From assembly GCF_020622355.1 (NCBI RefSeq), contig NZ_WHVL01000001.1, forward strand, positions 124,001-188,000: a stretch of DNA of 64,000 nt. The letters are read 5' to 3'. Numbering within the stretch: position 1 is the first letter of the stretch; the number at the start of each line of letters is the position of its first letter. Below, in pieces: positions 14,674 through 21,536 of the stretch. Source of the DNA: Vreelandella malpeensis. GTDB taxonomy: Bacteria > Pseudomonadota > Gammaproteobacteria > Pseudomonadales > Halomonadaceae. The notes under the pieces are model-generated. The model made no database searches. It saw nothing but the letters and a program-made list of their open reading frames with translations, and was not told the origin of the DNA. The translations under genes were made by a program, and so were the position numbers.

Positions 14674-15849
14674 ATGAGCCACCGCAACGAGCCGCTGACC
14701 CTGCTGGGCGATCTGACGCCCGAGGAGTTTCTGAAAAGCTACTGGCAGCAGAAGCCACTGCTGATCCGTGGCGCGATCCCGGACTTTGTCAGCCCCCTGG
14801 ACCCGGACGAGCTGGCCGGGCTTGCCTGCGAGCCCGGTGTCGAGGCGCGGCTGGTCGAGGAGAATGGCCCCAATGGCCCGTGGCAGGTCTCCCACGGGCC
14901 CTTCGACGACGCTACCTTCGAGCGTCTGCCCCAAGGTCACTGGAGCCTGCTGGTACAGGCGGTGGATCACTATGTCCCCGACGTCGCCGCGCTGATGAAG
15001 TCGTTCAGCTTCCTGCCCAACTGGCGGCTCGACGACATCATGGTGAGCTACGCCCCGCCCGGCGGAAGCGTGGGTCCTCACGTCGACCAGTACGACGTCT
15101 TCCTGCTCCAGGGGCGCGGGCATCGCCGCTGGCAGCTCGGCGGCAAGCAGGCGGACGACGCGCCGATCCTGCAGGGCATCGACCTGAAAATTCTCGCGAC
15201 CTTCGAGATCGAGCCGGACTCCGACTGGACCCTGGCTCCCGGCGACATGCTCTATCTACCGCCGGGCTGGGCGCACCACGGCGTGAGCCAGACCGACGAC
15301 TGCATGACCTACTCGATCGGCTTTCGTGCGCCTTCGGCGGACGAGGCAATTACCTCCTTCGCCGATTACCTGGGCGAGCAGTTGCCGGGCTCCACGCGCT
15401 ACGGCGACGCCGGCATGGCGCCGGCCGAGGCGATCGGCGAGCTCGATGACGCCGCCCTCGAGCGGATGCGCCACTTCATCCTCTCGACGCTGGATCAGCC
15501 CAAGGAGCTCGCCCAGTGGTTCGGCCGGGTGATGACCCAACCAAAGTATATGGACCAGGTCATCCCGCTCGAAGAGCCGATGAGCGAAGAGGACCTTGTC
15601 GCGCAACTACACGCCGGCGAGCCGCTGTTCCACACGCCGGGCTCGCGGGTGGCCTGGCGCACCGAACAAGGCGCGACCACGTTGTTCGTGGACGGGGATG
15701 GGCTGCCCTGCGACCCGACGCTCGCCCGGCGCATCGCCGACAGCGCGCCGATATACGCGGACGTGCTCGAACTCGACGGGGCGGCGGCGATGCTGACGCA
15801 CCTGGTCAACGCCGGAAGCCTCGGCTTTCTGGAAGACGAGGACGAATAG
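14674..15849 (+). CDS. roxA: 50S ribosomal protein L16 arginine hydroxylase (JmjC family)
   Basis: 391 residues. RoxA/YcfD is an Fe(II)/2-oxoglutarate oxygenase that hydroxylates an arginine in ribosomal protein L16. The iron triad is readable: HVDQYDVF gives His-x-Asp and PGWAHHGVSQ gives the distal His. YAPPGGSVGPH and GRGHRRWQLG are typical JmjC core segments. The C-terminal ~150 residues are the dimerisation and winged-helix part. GAGGAT precedes ATG 14674 at good spacing. It closes the rluE-to-roxA run, and a strong terminator follows. Confidence 0.95.
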   Translation: MSHRNEPLTLLGDLTPEEFLKSYWQQKPLLIRGAIPDFVSPLDPDELAGLACEPGVEARLVEENGPNGPWQVSHGPFDDATFERLPQGHWSLLVQAVDHYVPDVAALMKSFSFLPNWRLDDIMVSYAPPGGSVGPHVDQYDVFLLQGRGHRRWQLGGKQADDAPILQGIDLKILATFEIEPDSDWTLAPGDMLYLPPGWAHHGVSQTDDCMTYSIGFRAPSADEAITSFADYLGEQLPGSTRYGDAGMAPAEAIGELDDAALERMRHFILSTLDQPKELAQWFGRVMTQPKYMDQVIPLEEPMSEEDLVAQLHAGEPLFHTPGSRVAWRTEQGATTLFVDGDGLPCDPTLARRIADSAPIYADVLELDGAAAMLTHLVNAGSLGFLEDEDE

Positions 15850-15868
15850 CGCTCGCGAGTCTTCAGCA

Positions 15869-15896
15869 GGCGCCGCCCTCGGGCGGCGCCTTTTTT
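15869..15896 (+). terminator. Terminator after roxA
   Basis: GGCGCCGCCC TC GGGCGGCGCC, a perfect stem with a minimal loop, followed by TTTTTT; 20 bases after the stop. Confidence 0.93.
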
Positions 15897-15904
15897 GTGC
15901 CTGT

Positions 15905-15939
15905 GTTCGTCCTGGCGAAACCGGTTCGTCCTGGCGAAA
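15905..15939. repeat. 16-bp direct repeat upstream of aceA
   Basis: GTTCGTCCTGGCGAAA is present at 15905-15920 and 15924-15939, 19 bp apart, in the 222-bp leader between the roxA terminator and aceA. Function unknown. Confidence 0.5.
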
Positions 15940-16118
15940 AACGACTACCCAGTCGCGCCGTTGGATGAATGCCGTGTCGTCAAGCTACAACCACGCCTGA
16001 CCCGAAGTGTCAATTGCTGCACTGCACCACCTTACCGATAGTGAAAGCACGCCCGCCGCGTGGGCGACTACCGACGCCCCAGGCGTTCGACGAATGCGAT
16101 CACGACCGGAGAATCGAC

Positions 16119-17714
16119 ATGACAGGACTGCTCGACGACATCAAGGCGCTGACTCAACTGCGCGAGGCCCAGGGCGGCAAGTGGGACGCTATCAAGCCGG
16201 AGTACGCCGCGCGCATGCGCGCCCAGAACCGTTTTCACACGGGACTCGACATCGCCCGCTATACCGCTTCCATCATGCGCGCCGACATGGCGGCATTCGA
16301 TCAGGACCGCAGCCGCTACACCCAGTCGCTGGGCTGCTGGCACGGCTTCATCGGTCAGCAGAAGATGATCGCCGTCAAGAAGCACTTCGGCTCCACGAAG
16401 CGGCGCTACCTGTACCTGTCCGGCTGGATGGTCGCCGCGCTGCGCTCGGAGCTCGGCCCGCTGCCGGACCAGTCGATGCACGAGAAGACCGCCGTCGCCC
16501 ACCTGATCGAGGAGCTCTACACCTTCCTCAAGCAGGCCGACGCCTGGGAACTCAACCACCTGTTTCGCAAGCTCGACGATGCCCAGGCGGCGGGAGATCG
16601 CGACCAAGTGGCGGCGCTGACCCGGGAGATCGACGGCTTCGAGACCCACGTGGTGCCGATCATCGCCGACATCGACGCGGGCTTCGGCAACGCCGAGGCG
16701 ACCTACCTGCTAGCCAAGCAGTTCATCCTCGCCGGCGCCTGCTGCATCCAGCTCGAGAACCAGGTCTCCGACGAAAAGCAGTGCGGCCACCAGGATGGCA
16801 AGGTGACCGTGCCCCACGAGGACTTCCTCGCCAAGATCAACGCCGTGCGCTACGCCTTTCTCGAGCTCGGCGTCGACGACGGCGTGATAGTGGCGCGCAC
16901 CGATTCCCTCGGTGCCGGCCTGACCCAGAAGATCGCCGTCACCCATCGGCCGGGGGATCTGGGCGACCAGTACAACGGCTTTCTGGATGGCGAGGAGATC
17001 CAGAGCGCCAACGAGATCGCCAACGGCGACGTGGTGATCAAGCAAGATGGCAAGCTGATGAGACCCAAGCGCCTCGCCTCGGGGCTCTACCAGTTCAAGC
17101 CCGGCAGCGGCGAGGATCGCGTGGTGCTGGACTGCATCACCAGCCTGCAAAACGGCGCCGATCTTCTGTGGATCGAGACCGAGAAGCCCCACGTCGCCCA
17201 GATCGCCGCCATGGTCGAGCGTATCCGCGAGGTGGTGCCGGACGCCAAGCTGGTCTACAACAACTCGCCGTCGTTCAACTGGACGCTCAATTTCCGCCAG
17301 CAGGTGTTCGATGCCTGGCAGAAAGAGGGCAAGGACGTCTCCCGCTACGACCGCGCGCGTCTGATGGACGCCGAGTTCGATGCCACCGAGCTTGGCCGGC
17401 TCGCCGACGAGTGGACACGCGACTTCCAGCGCCACGCCTCTCGCGATGCCTACGTCTTCCACCACCTGATCACCCTGCCCACCTACCACACGGCGGCGCT
17501 GTCGACGGACAACCTGGCCAAGGGCTATTTTGGCGACGAGGGCATGCTCGCCTACGTTGCCGGCGTCCAGCGCCAGGAGATCCGTCAGGGCATCGCCACA
17601 GTCAAGCACCAGGACATGGCTGGCTCCAACATCGGTGACGACCACAAGGAGTTCTTCCACGGCGAGGCCGCGCTCAAGGCTGGCGGCAAGGACAACACCA
17701 TGAATCAGTTCTGA
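16119..17714 (+). CDS. aceA: Isocitrate lyase, long (pseudomonad) form
   Basis: 531 residues, about 100 longer than E. coli AceA, matching the long form of pseudomonads. It cleaves isocitrate to glyoxylate and succinate, the first step of the glyoxylate shunt. The catalytic loop reads KQCGHQDGKVTVPHEDF, with Gln where the short enzymes have Lys (KKCGH). IIADIDAGFGN and LENQVSDEKQCG are metal/substrate regions. The frame is open from 15969, but ATG 16119 has GGAG 7 nt before it and begins at the family N-terminus. No malate synthase is in the window. See icd for the competing enzyme. Confidence 0.96.
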   Translation: MTGLLDDIKALTQLREAQGGKWDAIKPEYAARMRAQNRFHTGLDIARYTASIMRADMAAFDQDRSRYTQSLGCWHGFIGQQKMIAVKKHFGSTKRRYLYLSGWMVAALRSELGPLPDQSMHEKTAVAHLIEELYTFLKQADAWELNHLFRKLDDAQAAGDRDQVAALTREIDGFETHVVPIIADIDAGFGNAEATYLLAKQFILAGACCIQLENQVSDEKQCGHQDGKVTVPHEDFLAKINAVRYAFLELGVDDGVIVARTDSLGAGLTQKIAVTHRPGDLGDQYNGFLDGEEIQSANEIANGDVVIKQDGKLMRPKRLASGLYQFKPGSGEDRVVLDCITSLQNGADLLWIETEKPHVAQIAAMVERIREVVPDAKLVYNNSPSFNWTLNFRQQVFDAWQKEGKDVSRYDRARLMDAEFDATELGRLADEWTRDFQRHASRDAYVFHHLITLPTYHTAALSTDNLAKGYFGDEGMLAYVAGVQRQEIRQGIATVKHQDMAGSNIGDDHKEFFHGEAALKAGGKDNTMNQF

Positions 17715-17734
17715 GCAAGGTTGCCCGTTCAATA

Positions 17735-17756
17735 CGCGCCGGGCTCGCCCGGCGCG
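17735..17756 (+). other. GC-rich hairpin after aceA
   Basis: CGCGCCGGG CTCG CCCGGCGCG, perfect 9-bp stem, 20 bases past the aceA stop. No T-run follows. A near-identical hairpin follows sucB (37642-37666). Confidence 0.7.
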
Positions 17757-18012
17757 CCACGCCTCTTGCCCGACCCCGCCGCGTTAACTACAGTTTGTAG
17801 CAAGGTGCCGCCTTCCAACACGCTGCCCCTTGAGTGCACATTGGGTGCACATTTGTTTCTCATTACCCAATGATCCGTCTATAAAAATGATCTTTTCGAA
17901 CCGACGCTGGTCAAAGGCCTGAAGCGTGGTTTATATTAATGAACACTGTTTGATAACTACTCGACCCATACGGCATACGCAGCTGCCTGCGCCGATCGAA
18001 CTGGAGGTTTTC
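17757..18012. other. Non-coding leader before slyB
   Basis: AT-richer spacer with no supported gene. It contains GTGCACATT twice within 20 bp (near 17833-17850) and a TATAAA-type -10 near 17880, so it is probably the slyB promoter region. Confidence 0.4.
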
Positions 18013-18480
18013 ATGAAACGACTTTTGCCCATTGCCGCCCTGAGCCTTTTGACCCTGGCCGGCTGTGCCAACACCTCGACCTACTCGGGCGACGTGTATC
18101 GCGGTAATCAGGCCCAGACTGGCCAGAGCGTGAGCTATGGCACCATCGTGGCGGTACGCCCGGTGCAGATCCAGGCCGACAGCCGTGCGGGAGGCCTGCT
18201 GGGTACCGGCGGCGGCGCCGTGATCGGTGGCCTGCTAGGCAGCCAGGTGGGTGGCGGTACCGGACGTCAGCTCGCTACCGTCGCCGGCGCGCTCGGCGGC
18301 TCGGTCGCTGGCAGCTCGATCGAGGATCGTGCCAACCGCGTCAGCGCCCTGGAAATGGAAGTGCGCCGCGACGATGGCACCGACGTGGTTGTCGTCCAGC
18401 GGGCCGATCGCCAGTACCAGGCCGGCCAGCGGGTACGCCTTATCGGCAGCGGTGGCAACCTGAGCGTCGCTCCCTACTGA
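18013..18480 (+). CDS. slyB: Glycine-zipper outer membrane lipoprotein, SlyB type
   Basis: 155 residues, the same length as E. coli SlyB. A signal peptide ends in the lipobox LAGC, so the mature N-terminal Cys is lipidated. SGDVYRGNQA, VSYGTIVAVRPVQIQ and the Gly-rich stretch GGGAVIGGLLGSQVGGGTGR followed by a second Gly-zipper segment are diagnostic. SlyB-type proteins form rings around outer membrane proteins and respond to envelope stress in enterics. CTGGAGG precedes ATG 18013. A 38-bp palindrome terminates it. Confidence 0.95.
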   Translation: MKRLLPIAALSLLTLAGCANTSTYSGDVYRGNQAQTGQSVSYGTIVAVRPVQIQADSRAGGLLGTGGGAVIGGLLGSQVGGGTGRQLATVAGALGGSVAGSSIEDRANRVSALEMEVRRDDGTDVVVVQRADRQYQAGQRVRLIGSGGNLSVAPY

Positions 18481-18495
18481 GCACCGTACTGCACC

Positions 18496-18533
18496 AACGC
18501 AAACGCCCGGCCAATTGGCCGGGCGTTTGCGTT
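18496..18533. terminator. Bidirectional terminator between slyB and the small membrane gene
   Basis: Perfect 38-bp palindrome centred on AATT: arm AACGCAAACGCCCGGCC. A/T-rich ends on both sides let it serve slyB (+) and the converging gene at 18561 (-). Confidence 0.9.
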
Positions 18534-18560
18534 TCGGGCAGCGTGCTAGGCGAAAATGAC

Positions 18561-18839
18561 TCAGTGGGAGAGACCGCTCGCCCAGTCGGCGAGTTTCATC
18601 ACCACCAGCACTATCAGGCCGATCAGGAGGGCGACCAGCAGGATCTCGACCGGGTTGACCAGGGCAGTGGCGCCGAGCACGGCAAGCGCGCCCACCCACA
18701 GGTAGCGGTTTTCACCGTGGCTCCTCATCACGCCGGGCAGGCACTTGTCGAGCCCCCGGCTGACGCCGTCGTGCCAGCGCTGGTTGGCGAAATAGGCGAT
18801 CAGCACGAACGCAATGAGCCAGATAAACAAGATCGTCAT
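18561..18839 (-). CDS. Small membrane protein of unknown function
   Basis: 92 residues. The chain starts MTILFIWLIAFVLIAYFANQ, one transmembrane helix, then a ~25-residue basic/polar stretch, and then two further hydrophobic segments (WVGALAVLGATALV and EILLVALLIGLIVLVV). I do not recognise a family. ATG 18839 has GGAG 5 nt upstream, which decides the start; the open frame continues further upstream without support. Converges on slyB and is divergent from the FKBP gene. Confidence 0.7.
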   Translation of the reverse strand: MTILFIWLIAFVLIAYFANQRWHDGVSRGLDKCLPGVMRSHGENRYLWVGALAVLGATALVNPVEILLVALLIGLIVLVVMKLADWASGLSH

Positions 18840-19025
18840 GAGAACTCCGAATGAGCATTGTCTCGAAAACGAGAGTGGAAAAGGGATCGAGCTAGGGTAT
18901 CGCTCACCTTGGCCATGCGCAATACCACACGCTGCGCCGAGCGGGGAAAAACCGGCGCCGCCCCCTGACAAGCCAGGCCACACGCGTTACCATTGAGGTA
19001 CATGCACTCACCGAAAGGTTCTTCA

Positions 19026-19508
19026 ATGCAAATTGCGCAAAACTCGGTTGTCGCGTTCCACTACACTCTGACCAACGACGCAGGTGAAGTGCTGGATAGC
19101 TCCGAAGGCCGCGAGCCGCTCACCTACCTGCACGGCGCGGGCAACATCATTCCGGGCCTCGAGAAGGAGCTCGAAGGTCGCAGCCAAGGCGACAAGCTCA
19201 ACGTCAAGGTCGCCCCTGAAGAAGGCTACGGCGAAGTCCAGGAGCAGCTGATGCAGGAAGTGCCGCGCGACGCCTTCCAGGGCGTCGAGAGCATCGAGCC
19301 GGGCATGCAGTTTCAGGCGCAGACCCAGGGCGGGCCGCTGATGGTCACCGTCAAGCAGGTCGAAGGCGACACCGTGGTGGTCGACGGCAACCATCCGCTG
19401 GCCGGCCAGCACCTGAACTTCGACGTGGAAATCGCCACCGTGCGTGAAGCGAGCCAGGAAGAAGTCGAGCACGGCCACGTGCACGGCGAAGGCGGCGTTC
19501 AGCACTAA
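19026..19508 (+). CDS. FKBP-type peptidyl-prolyl isomerase, SlyD-like
   Basis: 160 residues. Starts QIAQNSVVAFHYTLTNDAGEVLDSS, then GAGNIIPGLEKEL (FKBP core) and an inserted 'flap' domain (residues ~70-125) as in SlyD, ending NHPLAGQHLNFDVEI. The tail HGHVHGEGG is a short His-rich metal-binding-like end, shorter than in E. coli SlyD. It is probably a cytosolic folding catalyst and chaperone. AAAGG precedes ATG 19026; the upstream in-frame Met codons lack this. Confidence 0.92.
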   Translation: MQIAQNSVVAFHYTLTNDAGEVLDSSEGREPLTYLHGAGNIIPGLEKELEGRSQGDKLNVKVAPEEGYGEVQEQLMQEVPRDAFQGVESIEPGMQFQAQTQGGPLMVTVKQVEGDTVVVDGNHPLAGQHLNFDVEIATVREASQEEVEHGHVHGEGGVQH

Positions 19509-19521
19509 GCGACGCACGCAA

Positions 19522-19557
19522 CATGAAAAAGGCGGCCCGCGGGCCGCCTTTTTCATG
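19522..19557. terminator. Bidirectional terminator between the FKBP and MFS genes
   Basis: 36-bp perfect palindrome, arm CATGAAAAAGGCGGCCCG, with A5 and T5 runs inside the arms; serves the converging genes on both sides. Confidence 0.92.
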
Positions 19558-19565
19558 CCTGCCAT

Positions 19566-20750
19566 TCAGCCATGGCGCCGCTCGAAACGGCGAAGCCTCA
19601 GGGCAAGAACCAGCGTGACGCCGAGCAGCAGCCACGACCCCAGCGCCACGCCCGGCCACTGCGCGACGCGCCAGAACGGCTCGAGCCAGAAGCCGCCAAT
19701 GCTCGCCCCCAGGTAGTAGAACACAAGATAAAGCGCAGAGGCGCTGCCGCGCGCGCCTTGAGCGTAGCGCCCTACCCAGCTCGAAGCGAGCGAGTGGCAC
19801 AGAAAGAAGCCGAAGGCGTTGATGGTCAACCCAAGGATCACCAGAGCGAGCGCGTTTGATAGCGTCACCGCGGTGCCCAGCGTCAAGATCACGATGCCGG
19901 CACACATGCAGCTCGCCGGCGAGAAGCGCCGCGCCAGTCGCCCGGAAACGGTGGAGCCGAAGGTGCCGCCCAGATAGGTCAGAAAGATCAGCCCCAGGGC
20001 GCTGGCGGCGAGCGCATAGGGCTCGGCGGCCAGGCGAAAGGTGATGTAGCTGTACTGGTTGATAAAGACCAGAAAGTTGATGCCGCCGATGCAGTAAGCC
20101 CCGAGCAACGCCGGCGTGCGCAGGTGCGCCACGAGGTCGCGCACTGCCTGGCGCAGCTCGAAGCGCTTGGCGACGAAGGCACGCCCCTCGGGCAGCAGTC
20201 GCCAGAAAAGCACACAGCCGACCAGCGTCATGACACCGACGCTCAGAAAGGCGGCCTCGGGCCCGCCGATGGAAGCCGCCCAGCCGCCCACCACGCGCCC
20301 GCTGATGCCGCCCAGCGAGTTGGCGCCGATATACAGTCCCACCGCGCCGAGCAGTGCGGGCTTGTCGAACTCGTCGCCCATCCAGGCGATGGCCACCGCC
20401 GGAAGTCCGCCGAGTGCGAAGCCTTGTATCAAGCGCAGGATCAACAGCGTCTCGAAGTTCGGCGCGAAGGCCAGGCACAGCGAAAGCGCCCCAGCCACGA
20501 CCAGCGTGACGCGCATGATCGCCCCGCGCCCGATGGCATCGGAAAGTGGGCCGAACACCAGAAGCGCGAAGGCCAGCGACAGCGTGGCGAACGACATGAG
20601 AAGGCTCGCGCCGAGGGTGGAAACGCCGTAGGCCTGCTTGAGTTCCGGCAGCAACGGTTGCGGTACGTAAAGATTGATGAAGACGAGAAACGAACCCAGG
20701 CAGAGCGCGGCGGTGGCACGCCACCAGGCGCGGGTTTTAGCCTCGATCAT
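19566..20750 (-). CDS. MFS transporter, YnfM-like
   Basis: 394 residues with twelve predicted hydrophobic helices. The loop between helices 2 and 3 carries GPLSDAIGRG, the MFS signature, and the second half repeats it weakly as SGRLARRFS. LGSFLVFINLYVPQPLLPEL at the N-terminus and INQYSYITFRLA in the second half resemble the YnfM/arabinose-efflux branch. Substrate cannot be told from sequence. It begins 70 bp after the NlpC/P60 gene on the same strand and converges on the FKBP gene. Confidence 0.9.
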   Translation of the reverse strand: MIEAKTRAWWRATAALCLGSFLVFINLYVPQPLLPELKQAYGVSTLGASLLMSFATLSLAFALLVFGPLSDAIGRGAIMRVTLVVAGALSLCLAFAPNFETLLILRLIQGFALGGLPAVAIAWMGDEFDKPALLGAVGLYIGANSLGGISGRVVGGWAASIGGPEAAFLSVGVMTLVGCVLFWRLLPEGRAFVAKRFELRQAVRDLVAHLRTPALLGAYCIGGINFLVFINQYSYITFRLAAEPYALAASALGLIFLTYLGGTFGSTVSGRLARRFSPASCMCAGIVILTLGTAVTLSNALALVILGLTINAFGFFLCHSLASSWVGRYAQGARGSASALYLVFYYLGASIGGFWLEPFWRVAQWPGVALGSWLLLGVTLVLALRLRRFERRHG

Positions 20751-20820
20751 GGTGCATCCGTTGGTGGGCGGCGTCCGACACTTGCGTTCGGCGCCGCGCG
20801 ATGAAGGTAGTGTCTAGCGA

Positions 20821-21447
20821 CTAGAAATCACCCAGCTGCGCCAGGTGAGTGGCATCCAACGCTCGGCGCGCCTGCCAGTAGTGGCGCTGCCAGTAGCCGC
20901 TATTCATCGTCGAAATGATCACGCCCCGCGAAGAGGAGGCGTGCAGGAAGTAGCCGTCGCCCATGTAGATCCCTACGTGGTTGTAAGGGCCGGGGGGCTG
21001 GAAGAAGACCAGATCGCCCGCCTGGAGCTCTTGGCGGTCGATCAAGCGTCCCTCGTGGACCTGATCGGCGGTGGAGCGAGGAAGCTCCATATTGAACGTA
21101 TCGCGGTAGATGTTTCTGACGAATCCCGAACAGTCGACCCCGCGATGGGTAGTGCCGCCTATTCGGTAGGGCGTCCCCGACCACTGTTGATGCTGGGCCA
21201 GCAGCGCCTGCCTGATCACCGTTGGTGGAGGGGTCTGGAAGCTTCGAAGCTGGGTCAGGGTATTGTCGATGGGCGACATCTGTGGATTGAAGCCCTTCTC
21301 GAGTCCCGGTAACGACATGGCGAAGTAATCCTCGGTGGGCTCGACACCCTGGCGCGAGGATCCCGCACATCCCGCCATTAGAGAAACAACCACGCAAACG
21401 CCCACGACACGGAGAGCCGTCACAGCAGGGTGTGGCAACGAAACCAT
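20821..21447 (-). CDS. NlpC/P60 family lipoprotein (cell-wall peptidase)
   Basis: 208 residues. A signal sequence ends in the lipobox MAGC, so the protein is predicted to be an anchored lipoprotein. The C-terminal ~125 residues are an NlpC/P60 cysteine peptidase with catalytic Cys in GVDCSGFVRN, His in YNHVGIYMGDG and the third polar residue in FLHASSS. It probably cuts peptidoglycan peptide cross-links, like MepS/Spr. GTPYRIGGTTHRGVDCSG is typical of the family. Upstream is the DUF1266 gene, with 89 bp between. Confidence 0.93.
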   Translation of the reverse strand: MVSLPHPAVTALRVVGVCVVVSLMAGCAGSSRQGVEPTEDYFAMSLPGLEKGFNPQMSPIDNTLTQLRSFQTPPPTVIRQALLAQHQQWSGTPYRIGGTTHRGVDCSGFVRNIYRDTFNMELPRSTADQVHEGRLIDRQELQAGDLVFFQPPGPYNHVGIYMGDGYFLHASSSRGVIISTMNSGYWQRHYWQARRALDATHLAQLGDF

Positions 21448-21536
21448 GTAAACAACCCCTTATGAAATGATCCAAAGCCAAGCACTTTTTTTTCTAGTCA
21501 CGGACTATAAGCCAAGTCCATCGTCTTTGGCGAGCA

